Positions 7,640-15,467 of a stretch of DNA of 40,624 nt are shown in pieces. The notes under the pieces were generated by a model. It made no database searches and was not told where the DNA came from. It worked only from the letters and a program-made list of their open reading frames with translations. The first letter of the stretch is position 1. Every line of letters begins with the position of its first letter. Source of the stretch: a virus; the IMG/VR virus record IMGVR_UViG_3300043570_001175, positions 1 through 40,624 of that record, one strand, 5' to 3'. Both the position numbers and the translations under genes were made by a program.

Positions 7640-8461
7640 TTAGAAAGGTAGGTCGTCAGTATCCTTGAACAGATCGTCGAACTGACTTACTGCGTCTTTC
7701 TTCTCTGCGACTACACTCTCAAGAGTAAACGACTGCTTAGGTGCTTGGACGGCAGCAGGAGCTGATTGGATAGGAGCTGGTGCTGATTCTTCAGCAGTCT
7801 CTTCTCCGCCTGATAAGTAGCTTTCCAGCTGCTTTTTAATAAAGTTAAAATCGTACTTAGAGAATGAATCAACAGCTACGGGCTGATTTTTAATCCATGA
7901 CTCTACTTTTGAGCTATCATCAGAAAGAGGAGTCTGCTTAGGACGAATACGTACTGATGTCGAAGGGTAAGGGTTACCTTGGGTAAGCTCTAGAGTCATA
8001 TCCCATCCGTTGACAACATCGGTGTAGTCACCGATCTCCTCGTCTTCTGCAAGCTGTAAGAGAGTCTTATAAACCTCCTTACCGAAGCTCCATAGACGAA
8101 CTCCTTTGTCTTCTTCACCTCGTACTACTACTGGTGCGAAAACTCGCATCTTAGGGGAGATCTTTCCTGACAGAGACCAGTTGTCTTTGTCGGAAGTCTT
8201 ACGAAGTTCATTTACGAAGTTAACGATTGGATCTTGCTCTCCAAAATTGGTAAGAGCAATCATTGGGTATTTTCCAATACCGTAGTGGAAATACAGCTCC
8301 TTGAAAGGATAAGCTGGATTGTCGAAAGCCGGTACGATTCGGATCTGGTGCTTGCCGAAAGCCGGCTTCCAGAAGATCTTTTCGTAGTCTACTTTTTCGC
8401 GTTCTTGACGACCGCCACTCTGCATGGCGGACATCTTTTGTTTAATGAGGGATAAATCCAT
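7640..8461 (-). CDS. single-stranded DNA-binding protein, T4 gp32-like
   Basis: A 273-residue protein with the gp32 plan: basic N-terminus (about 1-30), a core with the aromatic and basic pattern of the OB fold (about 30-200), a linker rich in Ala/Pro/Glu (about 220-245), and an acidic tail ending FDDLFKDTDDLPF. Such tails bind the other replication proteins. The T4 protein and many relatives hold a zinc in the core through cysteines; this one has no cysteine at all, and the matching segment reads ALTNFGEQDPIVNF. It heads the ssb-uvsX-FEN-helicase series and has an unusual AT-rich leader with phased repeats. Confidence 0.88.
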   Translation of the reverse strand: MDLSLIKQKMSAMQSGGRQEREKVDYEKIFWKPAFGKHQIRIVPAFDNPAYPFKELYFHYGIGKYPMIALTNFGEQDPIVNFVNELRKTSDKDNWSLSGKISPKMRVFAPVVVRGEEDKGVRLWSFGKEVYKTLLQLAEDEEIGDYTDVVNGWDMTLELTQGNPYPSTSVRIRPKQTPLSDDSSKVESWIKNQPVAVDSFSKYDFNFIKKQLESYLSGGEETAEESAPAPIQSAPAAVQAPKQSFTLESVVAEKKDAVSQFDDLFKDTDDLPF

Positions 8462-8468
8462 AATAATA

Positions 8469-8496
8469 ATAACTGATTAATAACTGTTACATAACT
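8469..8496 (-). repeat. three AGTTAT repeats at 11-base spacing in the ssb leader
   Basis: On the coding strand AGTTAT occurs three times, exactly 11 bases apart (plus-strand ATAACT at 8469, 8480 and 8491), within the 65-base AT-rich gap before the SSB start. The tract between the last repeat and the ATG is TATTATT-like. T4 gene 32 is autoregulated by gp32 binding an unstructured AU-rich leader; this could be the same kind of operator, which is inference. Confidence 0.5.
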
Positions 8497-8526
8497 AATT
8501 TAAGAAAAAAACCTTTACGATCCAAC

Positions 8527-8982
8527 TTACAGCTCAACTATTTTGTGGAGTCTGGTATTGATTCGTTTTAGTTCATTACCGCGGGTCAGCAAGATGCAGT
8601 TGCGGTAGTCGTTCCAGTCTACTTTGTAGCTGGGGTCAAGGTACCCGTCATTCAGCTCTTTGATGAGCGTGTTAAGGGCGTTGATAGTGTAAAGGGTGTT
8701 AGATTCTTTTTTACGATGAACCAAAATCGTATTATCTAAAAAGTTAGCAACGTTGTTAAAGTCAACGTTATAAGTGCAAATAAACTCATCGTTGCTTTTT
8801 GCATGGAGTACAAAAATCTTGCTATATAGAATAGTATACCTCTTACTGATCGTAGAGATTAGTTCTTCAAGATGTTCTTCTGTGGTAAAGGTACAGAACA
8901 GTTTATTACTCATGTCGTCATTCCAGGTTAAGGTTTCACTGACGAAGTCATAACCGGATATAGGTGGGAATTTAACTTCCAT
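8527..8982 (-). CDS. hypothetical protein between polymerase and SSB
   Basis: A 151-residue protein with no recognised family. It has an alternating hydrophobic/polar first half and a C-terminal segment rich in Asn, Arg and Lys ending RLHKIVEL. No signal peptide or membrane segment. Its location between the DNA polymerase and SSB genes suggests a role in replication, but that is context only. The TATTTATA motif (8983-8990) directly abuts its ATG, so if that is a promoter the mRNA would be essentially leaderless. Confidence 0.75.
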   Translation of the reverse strand: MEVKFPPISGYDFVSETLTWNDDMSNKLFCTFTTEEHLEELISTISKRYTILYSKIFVLHAKSNDEFICTYNVDFNNVANFLDNTILVHRKKESNTLYTINALNTLIKELNDGYLDPSYKVDWNDYRNCILLTRGNELKRINTRLHKIVEL

Positions 8983-8990
8983 TATAAATA
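8983..8990 (-). promoter_or_regulatory. TATTTATA motif abutting the 151-aa gene start
   Basis: Coding-strand TATTTATA is immediately followed by the ATG at 8980-8982, with no spacer. This extreme spacing argues for leaderless translation or for a role other than a -10 element. Confidence 0.45.
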
Positions 8991-8997
8991 TAATTTA

Positions 8998-10338
8998 CTA
9001 GTCTAAAACTAGATTATTGCCAAACTTAAACTTAACAGGATATTTTCCCCCCTGTTCTAGGATTTTCTTTAGATTCTCTAACGTCTCTTTACCGTCCTCA
9101 AGGAAGAAGTCAAACAAGATAGCATCATAAGTATATAACGTAACCTTTGTTTTTTTGGCTTGGAGGTACTTTAGCACCTCTTTTAATATAAGAACGTTCC
9201 GGCTAGTTTCCAAGCTCTGGATGACATAATTAAAAAGTTTCTGAGGATTCATATCCTTTAGGGTACTATAAAAGGGCTTCTTGGAGATAGGAGCATATAC
9301 GACTCCGTTCTCAAGGAACTCCTTCCATAACTGGGTAGTGTAAATAGATACCCTATCAAAGAATTCGATATGACGCCATTTGTCCGGCACACCTCCGTAC
9401 ATGATCTGGAAGGTATTGGTCTTGGATTGACGGTATTCGTCTTCGGTTAATTCCTCTTTATTGAAGTACAGACGTCCTAGCTGGGTATGAACACTTTCAG
9501 GTGTAAACTCGTATCCTAGAATCTCTGCAATCAGACGGATGTGGTAGCCGTCAAAGTCAAACTCTACAAATCGTCCACTACGCGGGATAAAGCATTTTCG
9601 GTACTCGTCTTTTTTGGGGATCGCGGCGAAGTTAACACTATTAAAGGCAGAAGTAGGACGGCTAGTGGGATTATACAGATTGTAGCTAGTAAAGCAAATG
9701 TTATCTGAAATGCTAAATTTTGGATTCGCAGGAGTAAACTTTTCAATAAATTTGTCATAAATAATTCTAATTCCAGATTGTTCAGCTAAATAAAAAACTC
9801 CGGTAGTTAACCGGTTGTAGAACTCCCAGGCCGGTAGCTCCAGTATATAACTATACTCGGTAATGACTTCCTCTAGGGATCTGTAATTTCTCTCACATCT
9901 CTCAAATAATTTAGAGATAGGGATGATAGAGTTTAGGTCGGGCTTATCCCTGTAATGATTATAGTACCAGCTTATAACCTGAGGAGGGTTCGGTAGTTCC
10001 AAACTCTCGTACTCTGCCATAGAGTACATCAGGTTAATATCGTTGATATTACCGTGAGAGAAATGATATAAGAAGTTCTTCTTATTAAACGTATATAGGG
10101 TAGTAAAGCAGTTTAATAACTGCTGTATGCGTTCTTTAGGTACGTTAATTCCTTCGGAATGATTTACGGGAATAATGTATCCGGAGTCGTGTTGGTTAGG
10201 GCGTACGTAAACACAAACAGCAGTATTAAGTATAGGATGGTAGTAGTCGTTACCTGAAACGATCTCGACATAGCCACCTTGTCTACCAAGGGCTTGTAGG
10301 TAGTTAAACTGCTCTTGACTCTCGACGATATAAAACAT
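8998..10338 (-). CDS. DNA polymerase, family A, short, with degenerate exonuclease-like N-terminus
   Basis: A 446-residue family A polymerase, about half the length of Pol I. TSRPTS (225-230) and the basic RKCFIP segment lead into motif A at 261-268 (DFDGYHIR, where Pol I has DYSQIELR), motif B at 303-315 (R303, K306, F310, Y314), and motif C at 404-406 (YDA, where HDE is usual). Both catalytic aspartates (D261, D405) are kept, but the steric-gate Glu of motif A is His266 and the motif C Glu is Ala406. Residues 20-110 look like a 3'-5' exonuclease fold whose DxE and NxxxD residues are not conserved. Probably the replicative polymerase, with proofreading elsewhere or absent. Confidence 0.88.
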   Translation of the reverse strand: MFYIVESQEQFNYLQALGRQGGYVEIVSGNDYYHPILNTAVCVYVRPNQHDSGYIIPVNHSEGINVPKERIQQLLNCFTTLYTFNKKNFLYHFSHGNINDINLMYSMAEYESLELPNPPQVISWYYNHYRDKPDLNSIIPISKLFERCERNYRSLEEVITEYSYILELPAWEFYNRLTTGVFYLAEQSGIRIIYDKFIEKFTPANPKFSISDNICFTSYNLYNPTSRPTSAFNSVNFAAIPKKDEYRKCFIPRSGRFVEFDFDGYHIRLIAEILGYEFTPESVHTQLGRLYFNKEELTEDEYRQSKTNTFQIMYGGVPDKWRHIEFFDRVSIYTTQLWKEFLENGVVYAPISKKPFYSTLKDMNPQKLFNYVIQSLETSRNVLILKEVLKYLQAKKTKVTLYTYDAILFDFFLEDGKETLENLKKILEQGGKYPVKFKFGNNLVLD

Positions 10339-10378
10339 AACCCATTTCCATAACCTTTCCTAATATACGAAAGAAGTT

Positions 10379-10975
10379 TCATTGCGCAAACTGTGCTAAG
10401 TCGGTTAATACTGCTGATATACCGGGTAGTGTCTTCTCAGCTTGCTCTAGCTGTTTTCTGTTTTTTGATTTAATTCCCGGTATAATATAAGCACCACTTG
10501 TTGTATCTTCAACAGATCCTTGAATAATCCACATCATTTCAAGAATATCGTAACCTGGATGAAAGTAAAGAGTGGATTTCTTTTTTAATGCTTGGTATGT
10601 AGATTTTGAAATCTCAATAATTTGACCAGTTACTTTCTCTTTTGCAAAATATCGCATGATTGCACTCTCCTGTGTAGAAGGCATCGGATAGTGAGGAGGT
10701 AAAGGTAAAGTTTTTCTTAAAGCAAATAAATTAGGATCGTTTACAAGTACATCATAGTCCGTTAGGTAGGGCTGGTCTCGTTCAAAATCTGTTCTAAAAT
10801 CTCTACTCACATTTAAAAGCGTGTTTTCACCGTCTCCCGGTGCTTTACCGGTATAGGCTTGTCCGGTACTGCTTTTAAAATAAAAGCCTGTATAAACTAG
10901 TCCTGTAGTGGATAGCTCATATTCATCTCCGTAAGTGTACTGAGGTTCTGTTACTTTAAATTTAGGCAGGTACAT
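10379..10975 (-). CDS. hypothetical protein, probably tail/baseplate-associated
   Basis: A 198-residue protein beginning MYLPKFKVTEPQYTYGDEYE, rich in Tyr, Thr, Pro and Gly in the first half and more helical and basic in the second. No catalytic motif, signal peptide or membrane segment. It starts one base after the hub gene stop, so it is the last member of the tail operon, and its stop lies 40 bases before the polymerase ATG. A virion or baseplate component is the most likely reading from position; the family is unknown to me. Confidence 0.75.
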   Translation of the reverse strand: MYLPKFKVTEPQYTYGDEYELSTTGLVYTGFYFKSSTGQAYTGKAPGDGENTLLNVSRDFRTDFERDQPYLTDYDVLVNDPNLFALRKTLPLPPHYPMPSTQESAIMRYFAKEKVTGQIIEISKSTYQALKKKSTLYFHPGYDILEMMWIIQGSVEDTTSGAYIIPGIKSKNRKQLEQAEKTLPGISAVLTDLAQFAQ

Positions 10976-10976
10976 A

Positions 10977-13931
10977 CTAGTCTAATCCGTGAATTTTTCT
11001 TGCTTCTGCTACTAGAGTAGCTCTATCTTTTCCAGCATATTGTACGTGAGCAACATCCCAGCCCATCCCATATTCTTTCCAAGTTGGATCAGTTTGTGCG
11101 AAATCTCCTCCCCATTCTAGTCCTAGCTGCTTGGCGTATTTACCAACAGCTTTAAAGAACTCTGCAGGAATATCGTAGGATCCGTTTACCTGATTCCATG
11201 AATACCTCCTGTCTATAATATCAGCAGCTAAAGATGCTCTTCGTGGATTATCTGAAGTACCTACAACTACGTTATGAAACCCAAGAGTAACCTTGCTCTT
11301 ACCTTCTCTATATTTCTGAGCCTGATCTGAAACGCTTCTATATCCGTTACCGATAGTAGGTTGCCATTCTGTGGCGGCAACTCCTGTGTTTAGTCCATCT
11401 CTCTCAAGTAGGGTCAAAAGTACTGTAATTTTGTCTCTAAATTTAGGATGCAGATCTTCTATAGCTCTAGTAGTGGTAAGATCTCTAGAAGGAGAGCTTA
11501 TCTGCTTAACCTGTTTTCTAGCAGTGTCTAGTACATCTGCTACTCCTACTGTAAAGTACGTACCTGTTTTACCTTCAGAAATAAACATCTGAGATCTTAA
11601 AGAGGTAGTCCAGCTGGTCGGGTTAATAGTGTGTTCAACTCCGGTAAGTAGAAAAGCTACAGCAGCTTTATCTTTATTCACTTTATAAGGAGCTGGCAGT
11701 ATATTAGGGTTTATATCGAAACTACTTCCGATTACCATTCCTGATGTTCCGTCTAAAGTGAATCCTAATTCAAACGGAATCACAAAAGAAGCCTGTCGAC
11801 CGGTCTTTGCTGAAACTCTATTGATAAACTCCATGTATGTTTGTCGTACTATTTCAGGATCTTCTTCTACAACAATTCTGCCCAGGTTATAAACTTCGTC
11901 GTAATATCTCAGTACCTTATACGGGATTCCTCCTGCTAGTTCAATTTCTTCTACACCTTCAATCGGTACTACTTTTGAAGTGAAGTCAGCCTTAACTGGG
12001 ATTATATTATCTATAAGTCCTTCGTTTAACTGTGAGAAGGCTGTTGCTTCCATTCCTAGAGATTCCGCACCGGCTTGAGCCGAGATTGCAATCATGGTTG
12101 TAATCTTAGGAGAGAGTTTACTTTCTAAAGATACATTTCGGATTATGGACTTATTTCCTAGTAATTCGATCTTAGGACGGGTAGGATCAATACGAATATA
12201 GTTACGGTCTACAATCCTGTATACTGCTCTAGCTTCATCATAATCAATATCGAAAGCATTCATCTGCCCTAAAGCTGATTGAACATCTTTCATAATACTC
12301 ATTACTAGTTCGTAAATAGAAACTTCATTATTAGTACTGTTGCTAAAGTTACTATCGTATACCTGTAGGATATGATCTAGGTTAAGCCAGATACTTCTGA
12401 TTAACGGTGTGTCTAGGTCAGGGTCCTTAGCTTTAAAATCTTCTGCTATTCCCAAAAGCAGTTGCATAGTACTCCGAGGAATAAAACATACTTTAGGGTC
12501 AACAGAAAAATGTAAGTCAAAAGAACGGTACCTGCGGTAGCCTGATTCGTCTATATCAAAAGTAACGATATTATCAGCTCCGCTTTTAAGAGCTAGCTTA
12601 TTTAGGATAGTCAAGAAAGTATCTAGTTTTATGTAGACAGGATCTCTATCGGTAGGTTGCTTAAAATGAGAAGGGTCTGTGATGTTAGTAGAAACGAGTA
12701 TGTATTTACCGTAGGAAGGAGCTTGATCTACTAAAGTATTGAGAACATCTAATTTAAATTCTCGCTGGGGAATGCTTTTATCGGTGGAGGATAATGTAGT
12801 TATTTCATCCTGTAGAAGTCCGTCTAGATCAGGAGCAGATAGTTGAATACCTGTTGCTATATTCTCTCCTTCTTCTGCTAATGTATCAGCATAATCTTTA
12901 ACCTTCTTACCTGCTTTAAAAGCTATTTTTTGCTTTTCTTTTTTAGGTAAAGAGAGGTACTCTGCTCTATCGGAAATTGTTTGAGCGTTTCCTCCACCCG
13001 CATTAGTAAAAACTACAGCTGCACTTACTGCCCAGGATTTTAGCGTTGTAAGAGCGTAATGCAGTACTGTCTTTTCTGAGTAGTAGTTATCTAATAGACT
13101 TCCTATCGGGCCGCCGGTAAAAGAATTGTTTCTACTATTCTTGGCATCTTCCTGTGCCTGTTCTCTGTTTGCGGTAGAAGGGAAGGTAAACGTTGACTTT
13201 AATGATTCGATAATCTCTCCAAATGTAATAATGGAAGTTGTACATTCGTAACTTCCATCAGGATTTAAACTCCAAGAGAAGTTTTTAACAAATCCAAAAA
13301 TAGCATCGTACTGGTAGTTGTAATCTTTTTTTCTAGTTTCGATCGCATTAAGTAAGGAGTTTTTAGTCCACTTCTTAGAATTATCGTATAGGTTTAACGG
13401 AACCATGTCCGTCTTCACTTTTCCATCTGAATCTACGTAGGTACTTGTACCGAACTCCAGAAGGACTGTATACCCCGGTCTCATATAGAGCACGTCCATT
13501 ATCTCAAGCTGCTCTACTGACCAGCATTTAAACTGTACGCTAGCTGTTCTCAGGGTACCGAATCTCTGGTGAGCTTTTATACTGACCTGAGTAATACCGG
13601 GTTTTGGACGGATACCGAACTGTGGGGTGTTTTGATATCCTGCTGCTAGATCGGTAGGATCATTATTGGGATTATACCCTTCTAATACATTTGTTCTTGC
13701 AAGTTCGGTACCTGTCTTACCGAAAATTTGAGCTTTTGAAGAATTAGGAGTAACAGATACTGAGGAGCTTAGACGTACCCAGGGTACTCTAGAACTAACA
13801 TACTTAATTCTAGATTGAGGATCTAAAACAGTTCCATTGAATTCTGAAGACTGAGCTAGTACTGCTTGTCTTAGTTCAATACTGTCAGAGACACCTTTAT
13901 CAAATGCATCACCAATTCTTAAAACTCCCAT
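10977..13931 (-). CDS. baseplate central hub protein with C-terminal M15-type peptidase domain
   Basis: A 984-residue tail protein. The N-terminal part (about 85-170) has a TSVQF/YMRPGYTVLLEFG pattern seen in phage baseplate hub proteins; the long middle is beta-rich and unassigned. The last ~130 residues resemble VanY/M15 zinc peptidases that cut peptidoglycan cross-links: GNGYRS near 860, His886, Asp904, GLEWGGDF (937-944), and D-x-x-H at 959-962. This would give the tail tip a cell-wall-degrading activity, like the lysozyme of T4 gp5 but of another enzyme class. Its ATG overlaps the LysM gene stop (TAATG). Hub assignment is moderate; the peptidase domain is stronger. Confidence 0.82.
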   Translation of the reverse strand: MGVLRIGDAFDKGVSDSIELRQAVLAQSSEFNGTVLDPQSRIKYVSSRVPWVRLSSSVSVTPNSSKAQIFGKTGTELARTNVLEGYNPNNDPTDLAAGYQNTPQFGIRPKPGITQVSIKAHQRFGTLRTASVQFKCWSVEQLEIMDVLYMRPGYTVLLEFGTSTYVDSDGKVKTDMVPLNLYDNSKKWTKNSLLNAIETRKKDYNYQYDAIFGFVKNFSWSLNPDGSYECTTSIITFGEIIESLKSTFTFPSTANREQAQEDAKNSRNNSFTGGPIGSLLDNYYSEKTVLHYALTTLKSWAVSAAVVFTNAGGGNAQTISDRAEYLSLPKKEKQKIAFKAGKKVKDYADTLAEEGENIATGIQLSAPDLDGLLQDEITTLSSTDKSIPQREFKLDVLNTLVDQAPSYGKYILVSTNITDPSHFKQPTDRDPVYIKLDTFLTILNKLALKSGADNIVTFDIDESGYRRYRSFDLHFSVDPKVCFIPRSTMQLLLGIAEDFKAKDPDLDTPLIRSIWLNLDHILQVYDSNFSNSTNNEVSIYELVMSIMKDVQSALGQMNAFDIDYDEARAVYRIVDRNYIRIDPTRPKIELLGNKSIIRNVSLESKLSPKITTMIAISAQAGAESLGMEATAFSQLNEGLIDNIIPVKADFTSKVVPIEGVEEIELAGGIPYKVLRYYDEVYNLGRIVVEEDPEIVRQTYMEFINRVSAKTGRQASFVIPFELGFTLDGTSGMVIGSSFDINPNILPAPYKVNKDKAAVAFLLTGVEHTINPTSWTTSLRSQMFISEGKTGTYFTVGVADVLDTARKQVKQISSPSRDLTTTRAIEDLHPKFRDKITVLLTLLERDGLNTGVAATEWQPTIGNGYRSVSDQAQKYREGKSKVTLGFHNVVVGTSDNPRRASLAADIIDRRYSWNQVNGSYDIPAEFFKAVGKYAKQLGLEWGGDFAQTDPTWKEYGMGWDVAHVQYAGKDRATLVAEARKIHGLD

Positions 13932-14236
13932 TATCTTTCTCTATTTTCTTTTCTAAAAAGCTCTTCTGCTAGACCTGCCTGTGAAGGTATTCTCAGCTGT
14001 AGGCCTGGTTCGATAAATAAAGTGTCTTTTCTAACTTGCGGGTTTGCACTAGCGATAATCCACCAAAGATCTGAATCTCCGTAGAATTGCTTGGCTAGTA
14101 TATCAAAGCGATCTCCTACCGTAGTAATTACGTAGTAGTCTTGAGTAGATGCTGCCGGTGCTACATAAACAGTAGTCTGTTTGTATTCAGTTCCGTCGTC
14201 GGTCTTGGTAACAGGTATGGAATTGTATCTACTCAT
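13931..14236 (-). CDS. LysM-domain baseplate protein (T4 gp53-like)
   Basis: A 101-residue protein. Residues about 34-85 form a LysM-like module: YYVITTVGDRFDILAKQFYG, then DLWWIIASANP, then GLQLRIP. Small LysM proteins of this kind are baseplate wedge or hub parts in contractile-tail phages, next to the tape measure and hub genes as here. Its ATG overlaps the stop of the upstream gene (ATGA) and its stop overlaps the hub start (TAATG), so the three are translationally coupled. Confidence 0.82.
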   Translation of the reverse strand: MSRYNSIPVTKTDDGTEYKQTTVYVAPAASTQDYYVITTVGDRFDILAKQFYGDSDLWWIIASANPQVRKDTLFIEPGLQLRIPSQAGLAEELFRKENRER

Positions 14237-15465
14237 GTCTTATAAAAAACAGATAATGCAGTACTAAGCTGATTTCTAAATTGCTGTGCTGCTGTGTCGT
14301 GTCCTAAAAACTGTCTACCTACTAATGGACTCCAAACTTGAGGAATATCTTTGTGAAGTACTTTCATACTAACTGAGAGTTTGTGCAGCTGCGGTAGTAG
14401 TAAGAGGTCGCTTCCTACACTCCACGGTACATCGTTCTCTATAGTCTGATTAACTCCTGTCAATACTACATAAGTCGTATCATCCCCAATCAAATCTCCT
14501 ATTCTAAGTTTGCAGAATGTAGCAACCGGTAGGTTATTTTTATATTTAGGAAGTACTGCTGATTTCAACGCATTTACTTTATTTAGTACAGGAGTTTGTT
14601 CTTGAGAGCTGAATATCGGTATTTGGAAGCTTAAGTTTATTCCTCTAGAGAAGCCTGAGTAGCTGTATAGTTCTTCTGCTCTACCAATATAGCGAATATT
14701 ATCCCAGTTACCGGACATATCGTCTGATAAACTTTCAATAAATCCCCTAAATACTAGGGTAGCTGTAATATCTGTTCCGTTGTAAAGGGTAAACTTAATA
14801 GGAACTGAATCGCTTAAGGTTTCGTTATCGATATCCTGTAAGCCTACTTTATCGGATTTGTTAGCTTCTGCAAAACCGTATCTAGTATCTAAAGAACCTG
14901 AACCTTTGAAACTATTAATTGTTATTGTTGATTTAGATTGGACATCTAAAATAGCTTCTGTAGGTCTTGTATATTCAAATCCGGGTGTATAGTCGATATA
15001 CTCTCCTAGGTCGGATGTAAAGCTAGCTCTTTGGTAGGCACTTACTCTATCTACAGCACGGCTAGGTCTATTATAGGGCCTGCCTGAGGGTGTTCCGATA
15101 GCACCGCCTTGCAATGCTCTTGAACTTGCATTAGTTACCCCGGTATAGTAAGCTGAATCACTAATTGGTAGGAAGTGTGTACCTGTTCCGTTTACAGGAA
15201 CCTGTGCTATGATGTTAGCTAGGATGTTTGCTGCTTGAGGAATAGCTCCTAGACCTTTTGTACTTGCTAGCAGTAGGGCTTGCTTGCCTGTAAATACAGC
15301 ACCTTTATCTGCTAAAAGTCTTAGCATTCTAGTAGTGTCGTCAACCCTGCCTTGAATATACCCTGATGCTGGGTTACCTGGATTGTTAATATCTTTCTGT
15401 ACGTACGGACCGTTTCCGTTGTACGAAAGAGACTTGAGGTTGGTTTGTAAATTAATTAACGGCAT
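14233..15465 (-). CDS. baseplate / tail-tube-associated structural protein
   Basis: A 410-residue protein lying between the tape measure and the LysM baseplate gene. It is rich in beta-prone sequence. A YIGRAEELYSYSG segment near 255 followed by SFQIPIF and LRIGDLIGDD resembles baseplate proteins of aquatic myoviruses that cap or start the tail tube. No enzyme motif is visible. It starts two bases after the tape measure stop and overlaps the next gene by four bases. The exact T4 counterpart (gp48/gp54 type or another) cannot be fixed from sequence alone. Confidence 0.72.
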   Translation of the reverse strand: MPLINLQTNLKSLSYNGNGPYVQKDINNPGNPASGYIQGRVDDTTRMLRLLADKGAVFTGKQALLLASTKGLGAIPQAANILANIIAQVPVNGTGTHFLPISDSAYYTGVTNASSRALQGGAIGTPSGRPYNRPSRAVDRVSAYQRASFTSDLGEYIDYTPGFEYTRPTEAILDVQSKSTITINSFKGSGSLDTRYGFAEANKSDKVGLQDIDNETLSDSVPIKFTLYNGTDITATLVFRGFIESLSDDMSGNWDNIRYIGRAEELYSYSGFSRGINLSFQIPIFSSQEQTPVLNKVNALKSAVLPKYKNNLPVATFCKLRIGDLIGDDTTYVVLTGVNQTIENDVPWSVGSDLLLLPQLHKLSVSMKVLHKDIPQVWSPLVGRQFLGHDTAAQQFRNQLSTALSVFYKT

Positions 15466-15467
15466 AA

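Noticed and set aside
10164-10382. Minus-strand 72-codon frame with a hydrophobic segment, overlapping the polymerase start
   Set aside because: Almost all of it lies inside the polymerase gene, which has clear family motifs; a short overlapping membrane protein cannot be excluded but has no support.
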